Source: Hymenobacter fodinae | GTDB lineage: Bacteria > Bacteroidota > Bacteroidia > Cytophagales > Hymenobacteraceae | Direction of reading: 5' to 3' | DNA: 64,000 nucleotides | Assembly: GCF_004745825.1 (NCBI RefSeq) | Contig: NZ_SRLA01000006.1 | Location: forward strand, 186,001-250,000 | Part shown: positions 24,347 through 32,647 of the stretch, one piece after another | Layout: the number at the start of each line of letters is the position of its first letter | Position numbering within the stretch: the stretch's first letter is position 1 | The notes under the pieces: generated by a model | Told to the model about the DNA's origin: nothing | The model's database searches: none | Seen by the model: only the letters and a program-made list of their open reading frames with translations | Made by a program: the position numbers and the translations under genes

Positions 24347-26269
24347 ATGCCTGACAATCCCACCACCAAGCACGCCCGCATCCGCTCCCTCGAAGAATAC
24401 CACGAGGCCTACCGCCGCAGCGTTGAGACCCCCGAGCAGTTCTGGGCCGAAGTGGCCGAGCCTTTCACCTGGCGCCGTAAGTGGACCAAAGTGCTGGACT
24501 CCGACATGGCCGCCGGCCGCAACGAGTGGTTCCAGGGCGCCCGCCTGAACATCACCGAAAACTGCCTCGACCGGCACCTAGCGACCCGAGCCAATAAGCT
24601 GGCCATCATCTACGAGCCTAACGACCCCAAGACCCGTCACCTGCGCCTCACCTACCGCGAGCTGCACCAGGAGGTCTGCAAGTTTGCCAACGTGCTGCAC
24701 AACAACGGCGTGGAGAAGGGCGACCGGGTGTGCATTTACATGCCCATGATTCCGCAATTGGCCATTGCCGTGCTAGCCTGCGCCCGCATTGGGGCCATTC
24801 ACTCCGTGATTTTCGCGGGCTTCTCGGCCACCGCCATTGCCGACCGCGTGAACGACGCCCAGGCCACCGTGGTGCTCACCGCCGACGGTCTAAACCGCGG
24901 TGCCAAGCAGATTCCAGTAAAGCGCGTGGTAGACGAGGCCCTGGAAACCTGCCCCAGCGTGCGCCGCGTGATTGTAGTGGAGCACCTGGGCTGGCCCGTG
25001 CAAATGAAGGAAGGCCGGGACGTGTGGTACCACGAGGAAGCCGAGGACGTGCCTAAAACCTGCCCCGCCGAGGAAATGGATGCCGAAGACCCGCTGTTCA
25101 TTCTCTACACCTCGGGCAGCACGGGCAAACCCAAGGGCGTGGTGCACAGCACCGCCGGCTACATGGTCTGGGCCGACTACACCTTCCGCAACGTGTTTCA
25201 GATTGAGGAAAACGACATCTACTGGTGCACCGCCGACATTGGCTGGGTAACGGGCCACTCGTACCTGCTCTACGGCCCGCTGCTGGCTGGCAGCACCTCC
25301 CTCATGTTCGAGGGTATTCCGACCTACCCCGACGCGGGCCGCTTCTGGGAGGTGATTGACAAGCACTCGGTTAGCATTTTCTACACCGCGCCCACCGCTA
25401 TCCGTAGCCTCATGGCCGCGCCGCTGGATAACGTGCTCAGCTACTCCCTCGACTCGCTACGGGTACTGGGCTCGGTGGGGGAACCCATCAATGAAGAGGC
25501 CTGGTACTGGTACTACCAGCACGTGGGCAAGGAGCGCTGCCCCGTGGTAGATACATGGTGGCAGACGGAAACCGGCGGCATCATGATTTCAGCCATGGCG
25601 GGCATCACACCCAGTAAGCCCACCCACGCGGGCCTGCCCATGCCCGGCGTGCAGCCGGTGCTGCTCACCCAAGAGGGTAAAGAGATTGAGGGCAACAATG
25701 AGGAGGGCTACCTGGCCATCAAACACAGCTGGCCCGGCATCATCCGGACGACCTACGGCGACCATGAGCGGGCCGTGCAAACTTATTTCGCGCCCTATAA
25801 AGGCTACTACTTCACCGGCGATGGTGCCCGCCGCGACGAGAACGGCCTCTACCGTATCATTGGCCGCGTCGATGACGTGATTAACGTATCGGGTCACCGC
25901 TTTGGCACCGCCGAAATCGAAAACGCCATCAACCAAAACCAGAACGTGGTCGAATCGGCGGTGGTGGGCTACCCGCACGATGTAAAAGGGCAGGGCATTT
26001 ATGCCTACGTGATCTGCAGCCCTGAAGCCGCCAACAAGGACAAGGCCCACATTGAGGCCAGCATCATCGAAACCATTGTGGCTGAAATCGGCAAAATTGC
26101 CAAGCCTGATAAGATCCAGATTGTGAGTGGCCTACCGAAAACGCGCTCCGGTAAAATCATGCGCCGCATTCTGCGCAAAGTGGCCGAGGGAGAAATCAGC
26201 AGCCTCGGCGACACCACCACGCTCCTTGACCCGGCGGTGGTAGATGAGATTATCGAGGGCAGAAAGTAA
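24347..26269 (+). CDS. acs: Acetate--CoA ligase
   Basis: 640 residues, the usual length. ANL-superfamily motifs: AMP-binding FILYTSGSTGKPKGVVHS (about residues 252-269), WWQTETGGIM, YYFTGDGARRDENG, and the C-terminal hinge and lysine in TRSGKIMRRILRKVA, the site of inhibitory acetylation in other Acs enzymes. It converts acetate, ATP and CoA to acetyl-CoA, AMP and pyrophosphate in the cytoplasm. It is the last gene of the porin-transporter-kinase-receiver cluster, which supports a shared acetate-use role. A strong terminator lies just downstream. Propionate use cannot be ruled out from sequence. Confidence 0.95.
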   Translation: MPDNPTTKHARIRSLEEYHEAYRRSVETPEQFWAEVAEPFTWRRKWTKVLDSDMAAGRNEWFQGARLNITENCLDRHLATRANKLAIIYEPNDPKTRHLRLTYRELHQEVCKFANVLHNNGVEKGDRVCIYMPMIPQLAIAVLACARIGAIHSVIFAGFSATAIADRVNDAQATVVLTADGLNRGAKQIPVKRVVDEALETCPSVRRVIVVEHLGWPVQMKEGRDVWYHEEAEDVPKTCPAEEMDAEDPLFILYTSGSTGKPKGVVHSTAGYMVWADYTFRNVFQIEENDIYWCTADIGWVTGHSYLLYGPLLAGSTSLMFEGIPTYPDAGRFWEVIDKHSVSIFYTAPTAIRSLMAAPLDNVLSYSLDSLRVLGSVGEPINEEAWYWYYQHVGKERCPVVDTWWQTETGGIMISAMAGITPSKPTHAGLPMPGVQPVLLTQEGKEIEGNNEEGYLAIKHSWPGIIRTTYGDHERAVQTYFAPYKGYYFTGDGARRDENGLYRIIGRVDDVINVSGHRFGTAEIENAINQNQNVVESAVVGYPHDVKGQGIYAYVICSPEAANKDKAHIEASIIETIVAEIGKIAKPDKIQIVSGLPKTRSGKIMRRILRKVAEGEISSLGDTTTLLDPAVVDEIIEGRK

Positions 26270-26291
26270 GATCGATTTGATGGTTTAACTG

Positions 26292-26325
26292 AAAATGCCA
26301 ACCCCAAAGGGTTGGCATTTCTATT
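26292..26325 (+). terminator. Terminator after acs
   Basis: Arms AAATGCCAACC and GGTTGGCATTT with a short loop, followed by CTATTTTT. It lies 20 bases past the stop and closes the acetate cluster. Confidence 0.85.
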
Positions 26326-26497
26326 TTTATGGTGTGGTGCTGAGCAGCGAGGCAAGCAGGTTCATAGCGTTGAGCTGCAGGTAGCTTTTAGGACTTGCTA
26401 GTGAGATTAATGGATTGACTGACAGGTAGTAGCCTCGTATTGTTCTGATTTTTATAACGTGCATTCGTATGTAAGGCAGTAATCCTACGCGTACGGA

Positions 26498-27079
26498 ATG
26501 AAGTCGGAACAGAAGCAAGGAGATGGTGGCGCCGCTGGTCAGCCCGAAATGGCCAATGTGGTAGAGCGGAATATTGAAGCTCTCTTGCAGCGGCAACTAG
26601 CACAGGAAAAGCAGATGCCCTGGCAAGACCGCTTGGCCGATACCGTGACCACCTTTACCGGCAGCATCACGTTTGTGTTTATTCACTTAGCTCTATTTGG
26701 CATCTGGATCATCTGGAACCTTGGGTGGCTAGGATTGAAGCCATTCGATCCGTCCTTCGTGGTGCTGGCCATGTTCGCCTCGGTCGAAGCAATATTTCTT
26801 TCCACGTTCGTGCTGATTAGTCAGAACCGATCATCTGCTCTGGCTGAAAAGCGTGCCGAGCTAAATCTGCAAGTGAATCTGTTGGGGGAGCACGAAATCA
26901 CGCGTCTGGTTATTCTGGTAACCGAAATGGCCCGCCAGATGAATATTGAAGCCGCTGCTGACCCTGAGATTTCGGAATTAGCGAAGGACGTGCAGCCGGA
27001 GCGTGTGCTTGATACTATTGAGAAAAAGCAAGTAAAAATGGAGCAGGCTAAAGCCACTAGTACCCCAGATGAGAGCTAG
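26498..27079 (+). CDS. DUF1003 membrane protein
   Basis: 193 residues. Two membrane helices in the middle (ITFVFIHLALFGIWIIWN and the VVLAMFASVEAIFLSTFVLI segment), with FDPSFVVLAMFASVEAIFL followed by ISQNRSSALAEKRAELNLQ, the DUF1003 signature, then VNLLGEHEITRLV. N- and C-terminal ends are charged and probably cytoplasmic; the C-terminus ends in a short coiled-coil-like Lys/Glu stretch. The family function is unknown. It is followed by an unrelated cobalamin operon, with about 130 bases between. Confidence 0.85.
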   Translation: MKSEQKQGDGGAAGQPEMANVVERNIEALLQRQLAQEKQMPWQDRLADTVTTFTGSITFVFIHLALFGIWIIWNLGWLGLKPFDPSFVVLAMFASVEAIFLSTFVLISQNRSSALAEKRAELNLQVNLLGEHEITRLVILVTEMARQMNIEAAADPEISELAKDVQPERVLDTIEKKQVKMEQAKATSTPDES

Positions 27080-27210
27080 TTGGCTTACCAGGTATTCTTG
27101 ACGACTATAGCGGGAAAGGACATTTTGACGGGATGAACCGTAGGCAACCTCAACTAGGCCTGTAAGCTAATCCGGCTGGGGCGGTTACCTTCACGTCAAA
27201 TTCCGCCCGT

Positions 27211-28269
27211 ATGCCCGACTTCCATATCCAGCCGCTCAACCAAAGTTTAGCAGCGGCCATTCAGCACAAAATCGATACGAAAACCAAGCCCCTCGGGGCG
27301 CTAGGCCAGTTGGAACAACTGGCCCGCCAGGTGGCGCTGGTGCAGCAAACCCTGACCCCGGCGTTGCAACACCCGCACATGCTGGTCTTTGCCGCCGACC
27401 ATGGCATTGCCCAGGAAGGAGTGAGCAAGTACCCCCAGGAAGTAACCTATCAGATGGTGTTAAACTTCCTGAGTGGCGGGGCCGCCATAAACGTATTCAG
27501 CCGCCAGCAAGGCATTGCGTTGCGCATAGTAGACGCCGGCGTGAAGGGCAGCTTCACCGAATTTCCGGCCGTAGTAGATCAGAAAATTGCCGAAGGCACC
27601 TGTAGTTTTCTGCGTGAGCCGGCCATGAGTAGTGCCCAGTGTGAGCAGGCGCTGGCCGCCGGGGCTCGGCTGGCCCAGGAAGTGGCCGCCACCGGCTGCA
27701 ACGTCCTCGGCTTTGGCGAAATGGGCATTGGCAACACCTCTGCTGCCACCATGCTCATGCACCGCCTCACCGGGCTGCCCTTGGAGGCGTGCCTGGGCCG
27801 AGGTACTGGCCTAGACGACGACCAACTGGCCCACAAAGCCGCCGTGCTGACGGCCGCTGCCGCTACCCACGCCACCGTTTCGGCGCCGCTGGACGTGCTA
27901 GCCACCTTCGGGGGCTTTGAAATTGCGCAGATGACAGGAGCTATGCTGGCCGCTGCTGAGGCCGGGATGCTGCTGCTCATTGATGGATTCATTGCCACGG
28001 CGGCTCTGTTGGTAGCGGTTAAGCTGCACCCCGCCGTGCTGGAGTACTGTGTATTCGGGCACCAGTCGGAGGAGACGGGGCACCGGCTGCTGCTAGGCCA
28101 CCTGAACGCCCGGCCGCTGCTGAGCCTGGGGCTGCGACTAGGGGAGGGCACGGGCTGCGCGCTGGCCTACCCACTGCTGCAGGCCGCCGTAAACTTCCTG
28201 AACGAAGTGGCTTCGTTTGAAAGCGCCGGCGTTAGTCAGGCCGAGCCACAGCCGGCCAGCGCCGTATGA
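27211..28269 (+). CDS. cobT: Nicotinate-nucleotide--dimethylbenzimidazole phosphoribosyltransferase
   Basis: 352 residues, normal length. N-terminal [45 protein letters not shown], the [14 protein letters not shown] segment and the C-terminal catalytic-Glu region [18 protein letters not shown] identify CobT. It makes alpha-ribazole phosphate from nicotinate mononucleotide and dimethylbenzimidazole for the lower ligand of vitamin B12. The stop overlaps the cobS start by 4 bases (ATGA), so the three cob genes form one operon. No cobalamin riboswitch was recognised in the 130-base leader. Confidence 0.95.
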   Translation: MPDFHIQPLNQSLAAAIQHKIDTKTKPLGALGQLEQLARQVALVQQTLTPALQHPHMLVFAADHGIAQEGVSKYPQEVTYQMVLNFLSGGAAINVFSRQQGIALRIVDAGVKGSFTEFPAVVDQKIAEGTCSFLREPAMSSAQCEQALAAGARLAQEVAATGCNVLGFGEMGIGNTSAATMLMHRLTGLPLEACLGRGTGLDDDQLAHKAAVLTAAAATHATVSAPLDVLATFGGFEIAQMTGAMLAAAEAGMLLLIDGFIATAALLVAVKLHPAVLEYCVFGHQSEETGHRLLLGHLNARPLLSLGLRLGEGTGCALAYPLLQAAVNFLNEVASFESAGVSQAEPQPASAV

Positions 28270-29060
28270 TGCGGCGCCAGGTTGAGCTGTTTTTCACGGC
28301 GCTTATGTTTTACACCCGCGTGCCGTGCCCACGCTGGGTAGGCCACTCCGAGGAGCTGCTGAACAAGTCCACCATTTATTTCCCGGTGATTGGCTGGCTG
28401 GTAGGAGTGGTGGCGGGCCTAGTCTTCTGGGGCTTGAGTCATTTCTTTCCCCTGAATATTGCCCTGCTCTTGAGCATGGTAGCCAGCATTTTGATGACCG
28501 GGGCCTTCCACGAGGACGGCTTCGCCGACGTCTGTGACGGATTCGGGGGTGGCTGGACGCCGGAGCGCATCCTCGATATTATGAAGGATAGCCGCTTAGG
28601 TACTTACGGGGCGGCCGGACTGGGGCTGATTTTGGCGCTTAAGTTCTACACGTTACAGTCGATAGGGGCAGATAACCTCTATGCCCTCCGCTCCATCGTA
28701 CCCGTGCTCATCGTGGCGCACTCACTGAGCCGGACCACGGCGCTTACCTTCATTTATACCCACGAGTATGCCCGCGCCAACGAGGATAGCAAGGCCAAGC
28801 CCGTAGCCAAGAAGCTACGTCTGGCGGAGCTGGCCGTAGGAATGACCCTAGGCTTGTTGCCACTGCTGGGCATGGTGGTTTGGCTGCGTAACCCCTGGCT
28901 ACTCCTGGTGCTGCTGCCGCTCTGGCTGGTGAAAGCCTACCTGGCTCGCTACTTCCAGAAGTGGATTGGCGGCTACACCGGCGACTGCCTTGGCGCAACG
29001 CAGCAAGTAGCAGAAGTAGTGGTGTACCTGTTTTTTAGCTTGAATTTCTTTGCCCGCTAG
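28266..29060 (+). CDS. cobS: Adenosylcobinamide-GDP ribazoletransferase
   Basis: 264 residues, polytopic. N-terminal [19 protein letters not shown], then the family signature [18 protein letters not shown] and [16 protein letters not shown], with 6-7 membrane helices. It joins adenosylcobinamide-GDP with alpha-ribazole (phosphate) in the last steps of B12 assembly at the inner membrane. It starts inside the cobT stop codon and ends 1 base before the cobC start. Confidence 0.95.
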   Translation: MMRRQVELFFTALMFYTRVPCPRWVGHSEELLNKSTIYFPVIGWLVGVVAGLVFWGLSHFFPLNIALLLSMVASILMTGAFHEDGFADVCDGFGGGWTPERILDIMKDSRLGTYGAAGLGLILALKFYTLQSIGADNLYALRSIVPVLIVAHSLSRTTALTFIYTHEYARANEDSKAKPVAKKLRLAELAVGMTLGLLPLLGMVVWLRNPWLLLVLLPLWLVKAYLARYFQKWIGGYTGDCLGATQQVAEVVVYLFFSLNFFAR

Positions 29061-29061
29061 T

Positions 29062-29640
29062 ATGGATATCTACCTGATCCGACACACCAAAGTGGCCACT
29101 GCCGCCGGCATTTGCTATGGGCGCTCCGATGTAGAGGTAGCCACTACATACGCCGAGGATGAAGCGGCCGTGCGCGCCCGCCTGGCGCCCGTGCTTGCCG
29201 CTGGCCCCGTAGTGGCCTACGCCAGTCCGCTCAACCGCTGTCGGCAGTTGGCCGAAGCTTTGGTGCCGAAAGGCCTAACGCTGGACGACCGGCTCATGGA
29301 GTATGACTTTGGCCAGTGGGAGTTGCAGCCCTGGGACGCCCTGCCTGCCACAGAGCTAGACCCCTGGATGGCTGACTTTGTGGAGGTACCCGCCCCCGGG
29401 GGTGAGACCTTCCAGGCCCTGCAAGACCGTGCCACCGAGTTTCTCACCGAAGCTCTAGCCTCCGCCGAGCCTGAGGCTACGCTCGTTATCGTAAGCCATT
29501 CGGCAGTAATCCGCAGCCTCTTATGCCATTGCCTCGGGCTGCCGCTCAGCAATGCTTTCCGGCTGGATATCGACTACGGCTCTATTACTAAGGTGCGCTA
29601 CCGCCATGGGCAATTCAACGTGGCCTACACCAATGCCTAA
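29062..29640 (+). CDS. cobC: Alpha-ribazole phosphatase
   Basis: About 192 residues from the ATG at 29062 (a TTG at 29050 would overlap the end of cobS). Histidine-phosphatase fold: catalytic RHT in IYLIRHTKVA, CYGRSDV, YASPLNRCRQLAEAL, MEYDFGQWE and the second His in VIVSHSAVIRSL. It removes the 5'-phosphate of alpha-ribazole 5'-phosphate, or of cobalamin phosphate, in the lower-ligand pathway; the operon context with cobT and cobS separates it from general phosphoglycerate mutases. CobU/CobP is not in this window. Confidence 0.88.
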   Translation: MDIYLIRHTKVATAAGICYGRSDVEVATTYAEDEAAVRARLAPVLAAGPVVAYASPLNRCRQLAEALVPKGLTLDDRLMEYDFGQWELQPWDALPATELDPWMADFVEVPAPGGETFQALQDRATEFLTEALASAEPEATLVIVSHSAVIRSLLCHCLGLPLSNAFRLDIDYGSITKVRYRHGQFNVAYTNA

Positions 29641-29746
29641 GCCTCGAGCAGTAGACGCTAGGCCACTTATGCTACCTATAAATCACCCTCTAGGCTGGCT
29701 CAAGAGCCGAACACTCAGTACAGCCCCCAGCAGATAAGGGTGAAAA

Positions 29747-29775
29747 AAGGCCGTCTTGTTCTGCAAGACGGCCTT
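29747..29775. terminator. Terminator between cobC and the fumarylacetoacetase gene
   Basis: Arms AAGGCCGTCTTG and CAAGACGGCCTT with a 5-base loop. The strongest T run (TTTTTT) is on the minus strand, serving the convergent fumarylacetoacetase gene; it also follows cobC. Confidence 0.85.
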
Positions 29776-29804
29776 AATTACAAGTGTTTTTTACTAAACG
29801 TGGC

Positions 29805-31088
29805 CTAGATCAGAGGGGCAGGCAGCACCTTGCCGGTTACCTCGCCAAAGCCAATGCGCAAGCCTTCTTTTTCACAGTAGCCGCGCATGGTCACGGTGTC
29901 GCCGTCCTGCAGGAATTTGCGCTCCGACCCATCAGCCAGGGGCACTGGGCGAGTGCCACGCCAGGCCAGCTCCAGCATCGAGCCCAGCGAGTCGGGGGTG
30001 GGGCCTGAGATGGTGCCCGAGGCGTACAGGTCGCCGACTTGCAGGTTGCAGCCGTTGGAAGCCTGATGAGTGAGCTGCTGGGCCATGCTCCAGTACATCA
30101 GGCCGAAGTTGGAGCGCGACACGGTGGTTTCTAGGCCACCCTCGGGCTGAATAGCAACCTCTAGGTTGATGTCGAAGTTGTGCTCATCGAGTTGGCGCAG
30201 GTAGAGCAGGGGCTCGGGCTCCTGCACCGGGCCGGTCACCCGGAAAGGCTCCAGGGCATCCAGCGTCACCACCCACGGCGACACGCTACTGCCGAAGCTC
30301 TTGCCCAGGAAGGGGCCTAGCGGCACGTACTCCCAGCTCTGAATGTCGCGGGCGCTCCAGTCGTTGAACAGCACCAGCCCGAAAATGTAGTCCTCGGCGT
30401 TTTGCAGCGGCACGGTGTCGCCGAGCTGGGTGCCACGGCCCACCACGAAGGCCATTTCCAGCTCAAAATCGAGCTGTTGGGAGGGGCCAAAGGTAGGCGC
30501 GGCAGCATCGGGAGCCTTGCGCTGCCCGTTAGGACGACGGATATCGGTGCCGCTGACCACAATACTGCTGGCCCGGCCGTGGTAGCCGATGGGGATGTGG
30601 CGCCAGTTGGGCAGCAGGGCGTTGGCCGGGTCGCGGAACATCATGCCCACGTTGGTGGCGTGCTCAATGCTGCTGTAGAAATCGGTGTAATTCTGGGGCT
30701 TAACGGGGCGCAGCATCCGCACCTCGCTCTGGCGCAGCAGGCACTCCCGCATCACCTCATCGGAGCGGAGGGCCGCGTTGTCATGCCGCAGCAGCTCCGA
30801 CACGCGCTGGCGTACGGCCCGCCACACCGGGCGACCTAGGGCAATAAACTGGTTGAGGCTGCGCCGCCGGAACACCTTCGGCATCTTAGGGCCGAGTTCT
30901 ATGTCCTCAAAGAAACCGAACTGCGACACGGCGTACAGGTCCAGCACGTACTCACCAATGGCTACGCCCAGGCGCGGCCCCCGCTCATCGGTTTCAAACA
31001 CGCCAAACGGCAGGTTCTGAATCGGGAAGTCACTTTCAGGAGCAATATCAATCCAGGAGCGGAGCGCGGGGTCGTTCGGGTTAGCCAT
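29805..31088 (-). CDS. fahA: Fumarylacetoacetase
   Basis: 427 residues, normal for the enzyme. N-terminal SH3-like part with DFPIQNLPFGVFE, catalytic domain with QNYTDFYSSIEHATNVGMMF (catalytic His, metal ligands Asp/Glu), the LDFELEMAFVVGRGT glutamates, FNDWSARDIQSWEYVPLGPF, and GSMLELAWRGTRPVPL. It hydrolyses fumarylacetoacetate to fumarate and acetoacetate, the last step of tyrosine degradation. It stands alone here, with a TACCTTTG promoter box 24 bases upstream. The TAG stop is part of a CTAGGCCA repeat copy. Confidence 0.95.
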   Translation of the reverse strand: MANPNDPALRSWIDIAPESDFPIQNLPFGVFETDERGPRLGVAIGEYVLDLYAVSQFGFFEDIELGPKMPKVFRRRSLNQFIALGRPVWRAVRQRVSELLRHDNAALRSDEVMRECLLRQSEVRMLRPVKPQNYTDFYSSIEHATNVGMMFRDPANALLPNWRHIPIGYHGRASSIVVSGTDIRRPNGQRKAPDAAAPTFGPSQQLDFELEMAFVVGRGTQLGDTVPLQNAEDYIFGLVLFNDWSARDIQSWEYVPLGPFLGKSFGSSVSPWVVTLDALEPFRVTGPVQEPEPLLYLRQLDEHNFDINLEVAIQPEGGLETTVSRSNFGLMYWSMAQQLTHQASNGCNLQVGDLYASGTISGPTPDSLGSMLELAWRGTRPVPLADGSERKFLQDGDTVTMRGYCEKEGLRIGFGEVTGKVLPAPLI

Positions 31089-31111
31089 ATAATATAGGGT
31101 GGAAGGAGCGG

Positions 31112-31119
31112 CAAAGGTA
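31112..31119 (-). promoter_or_regulatory. -7 promoter box for fumarylacetoacetase
   Basis: TACCTTTG on the minus strand (CAAAGGTA on the plus strand), a perfect TANNTTTG match, 24 bases before the start codon. Confidence 0.5.
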
Positions 31120-31231
31120 GCGGGGTGAAGGAAATGATATATAGATATGGTAGTTTGGAAGCCGGAAGTGATACCAGTATCTTTCTCATCTTAAAACGAA
31201 TTGCACAAATAGTTTTACTTAATCAACAATA

Positions 31232-31987
31232 ATGAAGCACCCAGAATATAATGAGTTTGCTAAATTTTGCCTGCATGAATTAATAGAATTGCAAGATGAT
31301 TTTAAAAGTAGATATGATATTGATGGATATGAAGATTGGTTTTATAATCAGTCGAATGGCTTGCTGACTTTTTCGACTGAAGAAGATCAAATAAACTTTA
31401 GGTATTTATTAGCTGGGACATTTTCAAAACGAAGTAATACTTGGAAATGGTCGTGGGATAATGAGAATATTATGCCAGAAGTAAAAAAAGAAGTAAGCTC
31501 TGTAAAGAATTTTGGATACCAATCAGAATTTGAAAAGCTAACTAATGGTTGTTTTGAAAGTGATGAGGAAGAGGCGTGGGAGTTGACGGCAATTACCGCT
31601 AGGCTCACCAAAGGAATTGGCGTTTACAGACCTGCTTCAGAAGATTTGTTGACTTTTATGGTGATACAAGAATTTGTTGATAATGAAACGGCACAAGCTA
31701 TTAAAGATAAATATGTTGAATGCGGCGCCCATGAGTACAGGCGAAGAGCATTTGTATGCAATCATTTAAATTATCGTGATAAAATAGGTTTTGAAGAGTC
31801 GTTTGAGACTTATGAAAATATGCAGCTTGAAGATGATGATGATTTTCAAGATTGGTGCAATGAATGCGAAAAGGTCAGGCAAAAGGAAGATGGATGGAAT
31901 GACAATTCTATGGCTTTTGCAGATATTAAAGTTATTTGTGAGCAATGCTACTTCGATATGAAAGAATTAAATCTTGGATACAGATAA
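31232..31987 (+). CDS. AT-rich DUF6882-like protein with Cys-rich tail
   Basis: 251 residues, acidic, no signal or membrane segment. The central part resembles DUF6882: a GLLTFSTEEDQINFRYLLAG region, FSKRSNTWKWSWDN and EEAWELTAITARLTKGIGVYR. The C-terminus has several Cys, including CNECEKVRQ and VICEQCYFDMKE, which could form a zinc ribbon. The gene is strikingly AT-rich and uses A/T-ending codons, unlike its neighbours, so recent acquisition is likely. Such orphan genes are often parts of toxin/immunity or contact-dependent systems, but no partner is present. Family call is moderate; function unknown. Confidence 0.65.
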   Translation: MKHPEYNEFAKFCLHELIELQDDFKSRYDIDGYEDWFYNQSNGLLTFSTEEDQINFRYLLAGTFSKRSNTWKWSWDNENIMPEVKKEVSSVKNFGYQSEFEKLTNGCFESDEEEAWELTAITARLTKGIGVYRPASEDLLTFMVIQEFVDNETAQAIKDKYVECGAHEYRRRAFVCNHLNYRDKIGFEESFETYENMQLEDDDDFQDWCNECEKVRQKEDGWNDNSMAFADIKVICEQCYFDMKELNLGYR

Positions 31988-32031
31988 AGTGCATGTTGTA
32001 CTTGCATTTCTAATTGCCCCACAAAACACAA

Positions 32032-32066
32032 AAAGGCCGACTTCTCGTGGGAGAAGCCGGCCTTTG
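32032..32066. terminator. Bidirectional terminator before nfu
   Basis: Arms AAAGGCCGACTTCTC and GAGAAGCCGGCCTTT with one mismatch and a 4-base loop, between convergent genes. Confidence 0.8.
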
Positions 32067-32087
32067 AAATTTAAAAATCTTACAAAG

Positions 32088-32423
32088 CTAGAACTGCGGG
32101 GTAGGCACCGGAGCGGGCGAAACGGGGTGGCCGGTCTGGCCGGCGGGCTGTTCTGCCATCGGGGTGGAGTTGATGGCTTCTACGGCCCGGATTTCAGGTA
32201 CGGCTTTCTTCACCGATTCCTCAACGCCGGCTTTAAGCGTCATCGGCGACATGGGGCAGGTGCCGCAGGCGCCCAGCAGTTCTAGCTGCAGGGTCATGTC
32301 GTCGGTGATATCCAGTACGCGCACATTGCCTCCGTCGGCAGCCAGGTACGGCCGGATAGTGTCCAGGGCCTGCTCAATACGGGGCAGGAGCGGATGATTT
32401 TCTACGGCGGCGGAATGAGTCAT
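32088..32423 (-). CDS. NifU C-terminal-like iron-sulfur carrier protein
   Basis: About 111 residues from the ATG at 32423. One NifU_C domain: IRPYLAADGGNVRVLDI followed by LELLGACGTCPMSPMTLKAGVE, in which Cys53 and Cys56 are the cluster-binding pair. It carries a [4Fe-4S] or [2Fe-2S] cluster for delivery to target proteins. The C-terminal 25 residues are Pro/Gln-rich and not conserved in the family. It lies directly downstream of the Mrp-type cluster carrier on the same strand, a frequent functional pairing. Confidence 0.88.
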   Translation of the reverse strand: MTHSAAVENHPLLPRIEQALDTIRPYLAADGGNVRVLDITDDMTLQLELLGACGTCPMSPMTLKAGVEESVKKAVPEIRAVEAINSTPMAEQPAGQTGHPVSPAPVPTPQF

Positions 32424-32502
32424 GAATGGTGGAGTTTTGCTGAGTAACGTGATTTCGCCGCATTCGGATGAAATTTGGCGGACCATCAGCAGGTGGGTAG
32501 GG

Positions 32503-32510
32503 CAAAGATA
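32503..32510 (-). promoter_or_regulatory. -7 promoter box for nfu
   Basis: TATCTTTG on the minus strand about 80 bases upstream of the start, suggesting the gene has its own promoter although it lies downstream of mrp. Confidence 0.4.
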
Positions 32511-32647
32511 GGGCTTTTGCTTCTCAGCAAATCAACTACTCAATTTGCTCATAAGTTCGTCACAGCGTCAAAAGGGAGTTGGGTAAGGCCTCTGCCGGAT
32601 GACTATGCTTGCGCAATCCGGCAGAGGGAGAGGAGAAGTCTGGCTAG

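Noticed and set aside
27080-27210. Cobalamin riboswitch upstream of cobT
   Set aside because: No B12-box or conserved core was found in the 130-base spacer.
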